From: Stappia sp. BW2
GTDB lineage: Bacteria; Pseudomonadota; Alphaproteobacteria; Rhizobiales; Stappiaceae
Assembly: GCF_008107695.1 (NCBI RefSeq)
Contig: NZ_VIRG01000070.1
Coordinates: 496,001-560,000 of the forward strand
Direction of reading: 5' to 3'
DNA: 64,000 bases
Within the stretch, counting starts at the first letter, position 1. Each line of letters begins with the position of its first letter. Under the pieces are notes generated by a model. It saw only the letters and a list, made by a program, of their open reading frames with translations. It did not search any database and was not told the DNA's origin. Below, piece after piece: positions 44,646 to 55,200 of the stretch. The position numbers and the translations under genes were made by a program.

Positions 44646-45277
44646 GACTGAAAGTGCAGGGGCAGGGGCGTATGACGAAGGCAACCACTGACATGAGCCG
44701 CCGGGGCGTCTTGACCGCTCTCGGGCTCGGCGTGCTGGTGTCGGGATGCGCCAGTTCCGGGCCATCGGCCTATTACAGCATCGGTGCAGCCGATGTCGGA
44801 GGCCTGCAGGGTCGCTCCAGCCGCGTCCAGGTTCTGGTGTCCGCACCCCGGGCCTTGAAGGCGCTGGATACCAGTTACATTGCCGTGGTCGACAAGGGCC
44901 CGGTCTACAGCTACTTCCCGGGTTCTGCCTGGGCGGACTCGCTGCCCAATGTGGTGCAGTTGAAACTGGTCGAAACCCTGCAGAACACCAACCGTCTGCG
45001 CGGTGTCGGTCTGCCGGGCGACGGGCTCTTGATCGACTATCAGCTCCAGACCGAAATCCGGGCTTTCGAACTTCAGGTGGCGGGGGCCAATCGCGGCGTT
45101 GTGGAAATTTCGGCGCGTATCGTCAACGACCGCAACGGACGTACAGTCGCCAACAAGGTCTTCCGGGCGGAAACCTCTGCCGGCAGTACATCTGTCGACA
45201 AGGCGGTTGAGGCCATGAACGCTTCAGCGGACCGCGTGTTCACGGAAATGGCTGCCTGGACGCTTCAGAACGTCTGA
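44642..45277 (+). CDS. ABC-type transport auxiliary lipoprotein (PqiC-like)
   Basis: Lipoprotein of up to 211 residues. A lipobox LGVLVSGC places the lipidated cysteine near residue 36, and twin arginines (SRRGVLTALGLG) precede it. The mature domain (YYSIGAADVGG; VLVSAPRALKALDTSYIA; LLIDYQLQTEIRAFEL) is the ABC_trans_aux family found with MCE systems. It probably forms the outer-membrane end of the lipid pathway. Its ATG overlaps the mlaD stop by four bases; later ATGs at 44672 or 44693 could be used. Confidence 0.85.
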   Translation: MRLKVQGQGRMTKATTDMSRRGVLTALGLGVLVSGCASSGPSAYYSIGAADVGGLQGRSSRVQVLVSAPRALKALDTSYIAVVDKGPVYSYFPGSAWADSLPNVVQLKLVETLQNTNRLRGVGLPGDGLLIDYQLQTEIRAFELQVAGANRGVVEISARIVNDRNGRTVANKVFRAETSAGSTSVDKAVEAMNASADRVFTEMAAWTLQNV

Positions 45278-45470
45278 GACCAACCGTTCCCATCTTAAGA
45301 TATGTTGAGAGCCATCGGGGAGCACCGATCCTTCGTGTGTTGTCCGTCGGCCTGCAGACAGCGACGCAGAGGCGTTTGTGGCTTGCGGACCGGCTTGCCG
45401 GGCAGCTTGGCTGCCGCCCGGCGGATATCTCTGGCGCTGAACGTCAAGGTTATGAGCCGAATGGCTGGCC

Positions 45471-46784
45471 TCAGATGAGGGCCAGCGACAGCAGCGGAAC
45501 GGCGATCAGCAGCGCCAGGCGGAGGATATCGGCCAGCCAGAACGGCAGGATGCCGGCGAACATGGTTCTGAGCGGGACGTCTGTCAGCACCGAGCGCAGC
45601 ACGAAGACGTTGAGGCCGATCGGGGGCGAGATCAGGCTGATCTCGGTGACCACCACCACGATGATGCCGAACCAGATCAGCACCATTTCCGGATCGGCCA
45701 GCAGACCGCCGCCAAAGTCGAGCGAGCTGACCAGTGGAAAGAAGACCGGTACCGTCAGCAGGATCATCGACAGGCTTTCCAGCACCGCCCCCAGCACCAC
45801 GTAGATCAGCACCAGAACCAGGATGACCACATAGGCGTTGACGTCGAGCGACTGAACGAACGTCAGGAGCGCGTCCGGCACGCCGGCATAGCTGATGAAG
45901 TTGGAAAAGACCTCCGCGCCGATGATGATCGCGAAGATCATTGCGGTGGTGCGCGCGCAGTTGACGGCTGCGGTGTAAAGCCTCTCGAAGGTCAGACCGC
46001 CCGACACAAGCGCAATCATGAAGGAGGTCGCCGCGCCAATGCCTGCGGCTTCTGTCGGGGTGAAAAAGCCGCCGTAAATTCCGATCATGATGACGGCAAA
46101 CAGGCCGACAACTGCCACAACGCCCCAGACGTCCCGTCTTTCGAGCTTCATCTCTTCGGATGCAGTAGGCGCCAGCTCGGGCTTCAGCCGAACGGTGATA
46201 TAGATGGCAGCGAGGTAAAACAGGACGCCGAGCAGGCCCGGAATGATGCCGGCGATAAAGAGCTTGCCGATATCGGCCTCGGTCAGGAGACCGTAGATGA
46301 TCAGGATAACGGACGGCGGGATCAGGATGCCGAGTGTGCCGCCGGCGGCAATGGATCCGGTCGCCAGGCTGTCGGCATAGCCGGCCTTGCGCATGGACGG
46401 CATGGCCACCTTCGACATGGTGGCAGCCGTTGCCAGTGACGAGCCACAGACGGCGGAAAAGCCACCACAGGCGACAATTGCCGCCATGGCAAGGCCGCCG
46501 CGCATGCGGTGAAGCATGTGGTGAGCGGTCGAGAACAGCGACTGACTGACGCCGGAGATGGTCAGGAGATTGCCCATCAGGATGAACAGCGGGATCACTG
46601 ACAGGGTGAACGACAAGCCTGTGTCGAAAGCTGCATTGCCGAGCAGGTTGAGCGCGGCGTTCCAGTTGCGAAGGGCGGCGAACCCTGCCGTGCCGACGAT
46701 GATCATGGCGATCGCAATGGGAACGCGCAGCAGCACAAGGGCAAACAGCGCAATGAAACCGATCAGAGCTTCAAGCATAATCAA
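45471..46784 (-). CDS. dctM: TRAP transporter large permease (DctM)
   Basis: Inner-membrane subunit of 437 residues with about 12 helices (ion transporter fold). PLFILMGNLLTISGVSQSLF and AAGGTLGILIPPSVILIIYG are typical of DctM. It catalyses sodium-driven uptake of an organic acid with the Q and P subunits. It follows dctQ by 12 bases. A stem (GCCGGGC...GCCCGGC, 45397-45422) without a T-run lies downstream. Confidence 0.9.
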   Translation of the reverse strand: MIMLEALIGFIALFALVLLRVPIAIAMIIVGTAGFAALRNWNAALNLLGNAAFDTGLSFTLSVIPLFILMGNLLTISGVSQSLFSTAHHMLHRMRGGLAMAAIVACGGFSAVCGSSLATAATMSKVAMPSMRKAGYADSLATGSIAAGGTLGILIPPSVILIIYGLLTEADIGKLFIAGIIPGLLGVLFYLAAIYITVRLKPELAPTASEEMKLERRDVWGVVAVVGLFAVIMIGIYGGFFTPTEAAGIGAATSFMIALVSGGLTFERLYTAAVNCARTTAMIFAIIIGAEVFSNFISYAGVPDALLTFVQSLDVNAYVVILVLVLIYVVLGAVLESLSMILLTVPVFFPLVSSLDFGGGLLADPEMVLIWFGIIVVVVTEISLISPPIGLNVFVLRSVLTDVPLRTMFAGILPFWLADILRLALLIAVPLLSLALI

Positions 46785-46796
46785 TACTCACTGGTT

Positions 46797-47306
46797 TCAG
46801 GCCTTTTCACGGAACCGTTTGACCGCGAAGAAGATGGCGGCAAGGGCAGATATCGCGAAGGAAGCAGCGCCCAGCCAGCCGATCAGCGAGAGCGGGATCT
46901 GCAGGGAATCCGTCACTTGTCCGCGGCGGTCCATCTTTTCGGCATGCTCGAACAGCTTGAATGCGATCAGTGCCAGAACGCCGACGGTACAAACGGCAGC
47001 AACCAGAGTGCCGAACCGCTTGAGAAAGGCACTCTTGAGCCCGTCCAGCAGTTCCACCTCGATGTGTTCGCCGGCGGCCGTGGTCAGCGGTAGCGCGAGG
47101 AAGATCAGAGTAGCCAGCAGCAGTTCTGTCAGTTCATAGGCGCCGTTGACGGGGCTGTTGAAGGCATAGCGTGCGACGACGTCGACGCAGGTGAGCCCGA
47201 TCAGACCGACCAAAACGAGTAAACAGGCCAGGCCAAGCAGGAAGCCGGCACCTCGCCGGATCGTATCGATCCGGCGAGGTGCCCGGCCATTGGGTTCGGC
47301 AGACAT
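46797..47306 (-). CDS. dctQ: TRAP transporter small permease (DctQ)
   Basis: Four-helix membrane subunit of 169 residues. The hallmark stretch is VDVVARYAFNSPVNGAYELTELLLA near residues 47-71 (given here in parts: ARYAFNSPVNGAYE). It bridges the binding protein and DctM. It starts two bases after the dctP stop. Confidence 0.88.
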   Translation of the reverse strand: MSAEPNGRAPRRIDTIRRGAGFLLGLACLLVLVGLIGLTCVDVVARYAFNSPVNGAYELTELLLATLIFLALPLTTAAGEHIEVELLDGLKSAFLKRFGTLVAAVCTVGVLALIAFKLFEHAEKMDRRGQVTDSLQIPLSLIGWLGAASFAISALAAIFFAVKRFREKA

Positions 47307-47308
47307 GA

Positions 47309-48337
47309 TTAGGGCTTGATGCCGGTTTTGTCGCGGAACTCAGCCAGCGCGGCGGTGCCGTCGAAGCCGGTTTCAGCAACGGCTGCAGCCCATGTGGCCT
47401 CGTGTTTGGCTGCAAGTTCCTTGACGGCGTCCAGAACCGGAGCGGGCGCGTCGTAAATCTCAATGTCCTTGTCGGCAATGAAGGCGGCTGCGCGGGCGTC
47501 CGAGCCATCCCAGACGATGCCCGCCTTTTCGGCAAGGGCTTCACCGGAAATCGTCTCGATGGCCGCCTGGTCTTCTTCCGACAGGCCGTCCCAGACGTCT
47601 TCATTCATGACCATGAACCAGGAGGTGTTGTAGAAACCACCCGGCAGGCGCATGGAGTATTTGATGTAGTCGGTCAGGTTGAACGCCTGCAGAGCTTCCA
47701 TCGGAAAGGTGACACCGTCGATGACGCCGCGCGAGAGTTTTTCGTAAACCTCGCCGGGGCCCATGAACTGGGTGGTGATGTTGAGGTCCTGAGACAGGTC
47801 CGCGATGTAGCCGCCTGGTGTGCGGATCTTGAGGCCGGCGAAATCTTCTGGCGTCTCGATCTTGCGCTGGTTGTTGTGGAACATGCCCGGGCCATGCACC
47901 CATAGGCCAAGCAGCTTGGTGCCCTTGTGCTCGCTTTGTGCATCCAGGGTGCCACCGTAGACGTCCCAGTAGGCCCTGGAGCCTTCAACTGCAGTGTCGG
48001 CAATGAACGAGAACTGGCCAATGCGTGAGCGCAGGAAACGGTCGTCTCGGGTAAAGGAGTGCAGCCCGTAGGTGATGTCGACAATGCCTTCCGCGGCGAG
48101 GTCGAAATGCTCCGGCGGCGAACCGACCGGCTTTGGCAGAATGCGCACGGTCACACGGCCATCGGTAACCTTGGCGACTTCCTCTGCCCAAGGCTCCATC
48201 ACCTCGGTGACAAGCGGGTGCTTCGGCGGCAACCAGGATGACATAACCAGCTCGTCTGCAGACGCACTGACGATGAAACCTGTCAATGCGGAGGCGGTGA
48301 CGCCTGCCCATATGGAAAGACACTTAAACTGTTTCAT
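47309..48337 (-). CDS. dctP: TRAP transporter substrate-binding protein (DctP)
   Basis: Periplasmic binding protein of 342 residues. A signal peptide ends near SASA at residue 27. The mature part begins DELVMSSWLPPKHPLVTEV and contains LKIRTPGGYIADLSQDL, with the conserved arginine for carboxylate binding in KIRTPGG. First gene of the dctPQM operon, opposite a MarR regulator. The carboxylate ligand is unknown. Confidence 0.9.
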   Translation of the reverse strand: MKQFKCLSIWAGVTASALTGFIVSASADELVMSSWLPPKHPLVTEVMEPWAEEVAKVTDGRVTVRILPKPVGSPPEHFDLAAEGIVDITYGLHSFTRDDRFLRSRIGQFSFIADTAVEGSRAYWDVYGGTLDAQSEHKGTKLLGLWVHGPGMFHNNQRKIETPEDFAGLKIRTPGGYIADLSQDLNITTQFMGPGEVYEKLSRGVIDGVTFPMEALQAFNLTDYIKYSMRLPGGFYNTSWFMVMNEDVWDGLSEEDQAAIETISGEALAEKAGIVWDGSDARAAAFIADKDIEIYDAPAPVLDAVKELAAKHEATWAAAVAETGFDGTAALAEFRDKTGIKP

Positions 48338-48412
48338 GATTTTCTCCTCCCCTTCATTTCATGAAGGCCGTTCTTGCCGGTATGCTCTCGCACTTGAAAC
48401 GCGACACCAAAC

Positions 48413-48449
48413 ATAGTTACATATGAAACAAAATAGTTGCATATGAAAC
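48413..48449. promoter_or_regulatory. Two tandem MarR-type operator boxes
   Basis: ATAGTTACATATGAAAC (48413-48429) and ATAGTTGCATATGAAAC (48433-48449) are direct repeats 20 bp apart, with one difference. Each includes an imperfect palindrome GTTRCATATGAAAC. They lie in the 164-bp gap between divergent dctP and marR, 76 bp before dctP and 53 bp before marR, and so could control both. Binding by the adjacent MarR protein is inferred. Confidence 0.75.
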
Positions 48450-48501
48450 CAAGTCAATCGCAAAATCGTTCTGACGACCTAACCGAGTGTGTTGAGTGCC
48501 G

Positions 48502-49035
48502 ATGCCAAAGCTGACCGACCTGGATACCGATACCCAAGAAACCGTTGGAATTACGAGCGAAACGCCGGGCGCCTCCCTGCCGGACTTTGAGCTGGAAACA
48601 TTCTTTCCCTACCTGGTACGCGTGTTCTATTCCGACGTGACGCGCGCGCTTTCAGCGGTTTACCAGCGGGACTACGGCATGATGCCGGCCGAATGGCGGA
48701 CCATGGCGATCCTGGGTTCTGCCTCCGGCGGGCTGCAGGCGAGCGAAATCGTTGCCCGCTCCAGCATGGACAAGGTGGTGGTCAGCCGTGCGGTGAAACG
48801 TATGGAAGACCGTGGGTTTTTGACGCGCGAAAGCAACGAGGCCGACGGGCGCAGCTTCCTGTTGCAGCTTTCCGACGATGGCCGGGCCGCCTTCGAGGAT
48901 CTGGCCCCCAAACTGAAAGCCGTCGAACAGAAAATGCTCAGCGGCCTCTCCGCCGAGGAAATCGAGGGGTTTCTCGCGATTACCCGGCGCATTCGGGAAA
49001 ACCTGGCGGACGAGTTGCAAGGCGTGATCGATTGA
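48502..49035 (+). CDS. MarR-family transcriptional regulator
   Basis: Winged-helix regulator of 177 residues. Recognition region QASEIVARSSMDKVVVSRAVKRME with wing LTRESNEADGRSFLLQLSDDG is typical of MarR. It carries an N-terminal tail of about 30 residues. Start at ATG 48502; GTG at 48496 would add two residues. It is divergent from dctPQM and most likely represses it until a ligand, perhaps the transported acid, binds. Confidence 0.88.
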   Translation: MPKLTDLDTDTQETVGITSETPGASLPDFELETFFPYLVRVFYSDVTRALSAVYQRDYGMMPAEWRTMAILGSASGGLQASEIVARSSMDKVVVSRAVKRMEDRGFLTRESNEADGRSFLLQLSDDGRAAFEDLAPKLKAVEQKMLSGLSAEEIEGFLAITRRIRENLADELQGVID

Positions 49036-49246
49036 GGGGACTGTCTGGTCTTGCACGATCATGCAGAACCGTGAGGGAACGCGCCTAGCGTATCGTGAGA
49101 ACCCGGTGCCCACTCGTTTGCAGAGGGATCGGAAGAGACCTCAATAGTGGCTGATAGCGTTCAGCCAAATTGATGCCGAGAGGCAATCGGATGCGGGGAG
49201 GGCCATTGAAGAGTGCTGGTGAAATCCAGCCTTCCTGCGAGACAAT

Positions 49247-49274
49247 AAAAAAGGCGGCGAGTGGCCGCCTTTTT
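49247..49274. terminator. Bidirectional intrinsic terminator
   Basis: AAAAAA-GGCGGC-GAGTG-GCCGCC-TTTTT between the convergent marR and giant coiled-coil genes. Confidence 0.9.
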
Positions 49275-49296
49275 CGTGTCTGCTTGTTTCCGGCGC

Positions 49297-52200
49297 TTAG
49301 TCGAGGCGGCCGCTGGCGTGGGCCAGCATGGTGTAGACCTTGCCGGTATCCGACGTCAGGTAGGTCTGGCCAAGCATGTTGTCGCGGTCGTTGCGCGACA
49401 CCTGGGCCAGAAGCTGCTCGAAGTCGGCCACATACCGTTCAACGGCGGTGCGGAACTCGGGATCGCGCGAGTACTTCTGACGGATCTCGTCGAAGGTCTG
49501 CTGACCCTGCAGGGTGTAGAGACGGCGGGTGAACACGTGACGCTCGCCATCGCGGTAGCGGTTCCACAGATCGACAAAGGTTTCGTGATCGATGGCGCGG
49601 GCAATGTCGACCGACAGCGAGTTGAGGCTTTCAACCGTCTGCAGCGGGGTCCGGCTCATGTCCGTGTCTGCATTGGCGTCCTCATCACGCGAAGCGCGGC
49701 GCAACAGGTCGGCGACCCAGCCCTTGCCACCGGAACTGGTGGTTTCGGCCGGAGCAGGCTGCTGACGGCGCGTGTTGACCGGTGCCGGACGCGGTTCGCT
49801 TGCCGGGGCGCTCTGCTGACGTGCAGGTGCGGCCGGGGCAGGAGCATAATTCACCTGCGGTGCCGGCTGCTGCGGGGCAGGGGCCGGGGCAGGAGCAGCG
49901 CTTGCCGTTGCTGCCTGAGCTTGCGGCCGCGAGATGTCCAGAGCGTTGGACTGCTTGGCGACAATCTCGGAGAGTTCCGTCAGAGCGCGGATCTGCTCGT
50001 TGACCACCTTGCGCAGGGCTGCGGAAGATTCTTCTGCTTCTTCCGGCAGGTTCAGCACGCCCTGTTTCAGTTCGCCGCGGGTCGCTTCCAGTTCGCGGTG
50101 TACTTCGCGGGCAACATCACGCATCCGGGCGGCCGCATCGTTGAAGCGATCCGACGCTTCGGTGACGGTGCGGGTCATCTCGGTCATGATGTCGTCCTGT
50201 GCCGAGCGGATCGCATCGCGGGCCTTCTGGCCCTCCATACCGGCCGTGAGGCGCATGGATTCGAACTGCTCGGACACCTGCTTGGACGCAGCTTCTGCCG
50301 CCGCAGACAGCATGTTGGCTGCGTCGCGGGCCTTGTCGTCCGCCGTTTCCAGCGTCTCCGACAGGGTTTTGGTGAAGGAACGCATGAGCGTGTCGACGGC
50401 TTCGGTCTTGGCCAGAAGCGTGTCGGCGACTTCCTCGATCGCGGTCCGGCGCTCGGAGACACGGCTCTCGACGGAGCGGTTGGTGTCTTCCAGATGACGG
50501 GCAGCCTTGGTCAGTTCCTCGGACTGGTCGCCGAAGCGGCCGGTGAGGTTCTTGATGTCGACCAGGGTGGTATCCGTCACATCGCGCAGGTTCGCGACCT
50601 GCTCGGTGATGAGGGCCGTGGTGGAATTGGTTTCCGAAACCGCCCGGTCGACGGCGGAGCGGAACTCGCCGGCACGACGGGCCAGGTTGCCCTCCACCTC
50701 TGTGAGGTTGTCGCCTGCAGTCGCGACGATACCCTGGAGGTTGGAGTTGGACGTCTCGATCTTGTTGAGAATATCGGTAACGTCCTCTTCCAGGCGCCGC
50801 TTGGTATCGGTTAGCAGGGTCGTTGCCTGTTCGCTACGCTCGTTGATGCTGGCGACGATACGGTCGCCGGCTTCCACCAGCGAGCGGGTGGCGTCGAGGC
50901 CGGTGTGGGCAAATGTGTCGGTGACATCGCGGCCTTTGACCGTGATGGCATCCAGGATCGCCGCGTGAACCTCGGACAGGCGCCCGGTAAGGTCGTTGGC
51001 ACGCAGTTCGATGGCGTTGATGAGTTCGTTGCCATCGGTGCCGACGATCTTGGCCAGTTCGCCGGAACGAGCACCAAAGGCCTCATTGAGGGCAGTTGCC
51101 TTGTCGAGCAGCTCGTTGGCGACCTCGTTGCCGCGGCCCACCAGAAGGTCGGCAGCCTCAGTCACGGCGCTGTTGACGCGGGCACGAACCATACCGGCTT
51201 CGCTGGACATCTGACCGCGGATTTCCTCCAGCGTTTTTGCCAGTGTCATACGGGCCTGCTCGCTTTCCGCGGACAGGTTGCCGGAGATCTCGGCAATCAG
51301 GCCGGACAGATCGTTGCGGACCTTTTCGCTCTCGCCGGTCAGCGAACCGGAGAATTCTGCCAGCGTGCCGGCATAGAGCGTCCGGGCCTTCTCGCTTTCA
51401 GCGGTCATGGCGCGGGCGGCATCGCCAACTGCGCTGAGCACCAGTTCGCGGATCTTGCCGCTCTCACCCGACATTGCGCCGGTGGCCTGGTTCATTGCAG
51501 AGGTGACGACGTCGGCTGCCTTCTGGCTTTCGCCAGCCAGAACGCCGCGGGCTTCGCCCACGGAGCCCAGAACGATCTGGCGCATACGGTCGCCTTCGCC
51601 AGAGAGTTTTTCCGTCGCCTGGCTGAGAGCGCTGTCGACGATCTCCACGGTGCGGTTGCGCTCGTCGGAGAGGGTCTGGACGGCGGCGGTGACCGCTTCC
51701 TGAACCACGTCGCGCAGGCGCGTGCTTTCGGTTGAGAGCGTTGCCCCGGCTTCGGAAATCACGGCCGTGAGAATGTCACGGGCGCGTTCGCTTTCGCCGG
51801 TGAGCGTGCCGGAAATGCTTTCCAGGCGCTCGTTGAGCACTGTTTCGAGCTGGCTGGCGCGGCTGTCGAGAGTTTCTGCGACCTCGAACACCTTGGCGCC
51901 CAGGGAAACATTGATCTCGGCGATGCGCTCGGACAGGGATTCCGTCAGTTGCTCGCTCTGCTTGCCCAGGACGCTTCCGGCTTCCGCCAGACGGTTGTCG
52001 AGGGCAGACGTCATTTCGTCCTGACCTTCGACAAAGGCCTTGGCGATTTCCTTGGTGCGGGAAATCAGGGTTTCAGAGATCTGGCGGGCACGGGCATCGA
52101 GCGTCTCGTCGATCCGCTCGGTGCCGCTGGTCATGGAGGCGGAGATCAGCTCGGCCTTGCCGGCCATGGCAGACGTCGCTGTATCGACGCGCTGCGACAG

Positions 52201-55200
52201 GGTCTCCCCGATTTCCTCTGCACGTTCGGCAAGGGTGTTGCCGGCCGCCTCGATACGCTGACCGAGCTGCAGCGTGATGGCGTCGGAACGGTCCGCAAGC
52301 ACATCGGTGATGTTGCGGGTCTTTTCTTCCAGCGCATCACTGATGCCGGTGGTGCGGTTCTCGATGGCATCGGACAGGATCTGCGTACGCGTCTCAAGGG
52401 TGGCCTCGAAGGCCGCAGTGCGCTGATCGAGTGTCAGGTCCAGAGTGTTGATGTGGCTGCCGAGCGCGGAGTCCATCGTGGAGATACGCTCGCCGAGCGA
52501 AGTATCCATCGACGAGAGGCGATGCTCGAGCGAGTTGTCCAGCGTACTGATGCGGTCACTCAGCGTGGCGTCCATCATGGCGTAGCGCTGTTCCAGCGAG
52601 GTATCCATCGTGGAGATACGCTCACCAAGGCTTGCATCCATGGTGGTGAAACGATGCTCCAGAGAGCTGTCCATCGTGGCGATGCGATCGGTCAAGGTTG
52701 TATCGATGGAGGTGTAACGCTGCTCGAGCGTTGCATCCATGGCAGCGATACGCTCGCTCAGGGACGCGTCGATTGCCGTGTAACGCTGGTCAAGCGATGC
52801 GTCCATGGCGGCGATGCGGTCGCCCAGGGTCGTATCGATTGCCGTGTAACGCTGGTCGAGCGATGCATTTATGGATGCGATGCGGTCGCCCAGGGTCGTA
52901 TCGATTGCCGTGTAGCGCTGGTCAAGCGATGCGTCCATGGCCGCGATGCGTTCACCCAGGGTCGTATCGATTGCGGTGTAACGCTGGTCGAGCGATGCGT
53001 TCATGGAGGCGATGCGATCGCCCATGGTCGTATCGATTGCGGTGTAACGCTGGTCAAGCGATTCATCCATGGCGGCGATGCGCTCGCTCAGGGTCGTATC
53101 GATTGCCGAGTAGCGCTGTTCGAGCGATGCATCCATGGCTTCGATGCGGTTGCCCAGGGAGGCGTCCATGGAGTCAATGCGGGTGGCGAAGGTCGTGTCC
53201 AGCGTGGACAGGCGTGAGTCCAGTGCTTCGGACAAGAGCAGTGTCTTGGTGTCGAAAGCGTCGATCAACTGGCCGCCACGGTCGGTGACGATGGTTTCCA
53301 GTTCGGAAAGACGACTGGACAGACCGTCCTGCAGCGCCTGGCCGCGGACTTCCAGGGTTTCGGTAATCTTGCCGCTGATCTGGTTGATGTCCCCGGCCAC
53401 ACGGTCGCCGCGGCTGCCGATGAGTTCGGCAAGCTGGGTTCCGGTTTCGGCCAGTTTCTGGGTAAGTGCACCGGTCTGGTCGCCAAGGCTGGCGGAAAAC
53501 TCGCCAGAGACGCTTTCCAGGACTTCCCGGAAGCCGGTGGTCTGCTGTTCCAGGACGGACGCCATCTCGTCGCTGCGGGCAGCCAGACGTTTGTCCAGTT
53601 CGCTGCCGTTGATGGAGATGGCCGTGTAGATGCGCTCGGAGATACTGTCGAGTTTCTCGGCCAGCTCACCACCGCGTACGGAGATGGTCTGGGTGAGGGA
53701 GCCTGCGGTCTCGTCGAGCTTGGAGGCAATTTCACCACCGCGCAGAGATAGGTCGACCACAATGCTTTCGCCAGTGCCGCGCAGGATTTCCGCAACTTCC
53801 GTGGACCGGCTGGAGAGGGTGTCGACGATTTCCGCACCCCGAATGGAGATAGTGTCGCTGACCGCCTGGCCTTTTTCGGAAATGCTCTCGACAACGCGGT
53901 TGCCGGTTTCTGCAAGCGACTCGTCCAGCGTCGTGACGCGGTTGTCGACAGTGGACACCAGTTCCTCGGTGCGCGAGGTGATGGTGTCGATGAGACGGCC
54001 GGAGGTGAGCGACAGGTTGGCGTTGATCTCTTCGCCGCGCGCCGTGATGATCTCGCCGACATTGGTGCCGGTGGTTTCCAGGGTAACCCGGAACTCGTCG
54101 GCCTTTTCGCTCAAGGTGTTGATCACCGAGTTGCCGGACGATGCCAGGGTCTCGTTGATTGTCGCGCTGCGTTCGGAAAGGGTTTCCACGAAGGTGTTCG
54201 CCGTATTGGCAAAACGCTCGTTGACGTCGTTCCCACGGGCGGTGAGCGTTTCCCACATGGTGGCGCCGGTCTCTCCCAGGCTGTCGACCAGGTCGTTGCC
54301 GGTGGAGGAGAGGCGGGCAACGTAGTCTTCCGCGCGGACAGTCAGGCTGTCGACCAGTTCGTTGCCGGAAGCGTTCAGCGTTGCGCCAAGGGACTCGATG
54401 CGGCTGTCGACTGTGGTTGTCAGTTCCTCGACGCGGCTGTTGACCGCATCGATCATACGCTGGGTCGCGTGGTCCACGGTGCTGCCGAGTTCGCCGGACG
54501 TGTTGGAGAGCTGTGAGGCGAAGCTCTCGTGGGCACCGGCGATGGTCTCGCGCACGCGTTCGGCATTCATGACGATGGACTCGCGCTGGCTGATCAGTTC
54601 ATCGATCAGCGCGCGGATCTTCAATTCGTTGTCGTTATAGGAGCGTTCCAGCGAGGACACTTCGTTATGGACGAGAACTTCCAGCTCGCTCGCGCGCGCA
54701 ATCGCGCGTTCGATACCGTCTCCCATGGCGGAGACTTCGCGGCGGATGGCCTGGCCAACACTGAGGATGCTTTCCTTGGCCATGTCTTCCGGCTCGGCCA
54801 GACGCAGGGCGACTTCGGTCATGCCGCGGGCGACGATGCGCATTTCCTGCGCGCGCCAAATCATCATGGCCATGACGAAGAAGAAAATGATCGGAACGAC
54901 GATGCCGACGACAGCCAGGATCATTTCCGGCGAGCCGATCAGGGTCTGGGGATCGGTCAGCGATCCGACCTTGTCGGAAAACGCGGTCATGAACAGGCTG
55001 CTGCCGAGCGCGGCCCAAAGGGCGCTGAGGGCGAGGGCCCCCCAGAACGGCGCGGACGACGGACGGCGCTGCAAGGAGTAGATCAGGTTGCCGATGTTCC
55101 GGCGGTCATCGTTGGCAGCGGGCGGGCGTCCGCCGCGGCCACGGCGCCTGGACTGGCGCTGTTCTTCGCGCTGGGACTGGCCGCGCGTTTCCCCCTTGGA

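Noticed and set aside
51949..53217. Plus-strand frame of 422 residues rich in CVHGGDAIAQGRID-type repeats
   Set aside because: It is the complement of the giant repeat protein on the minus strand, which has membrane helices, a typical start and conserved ends.
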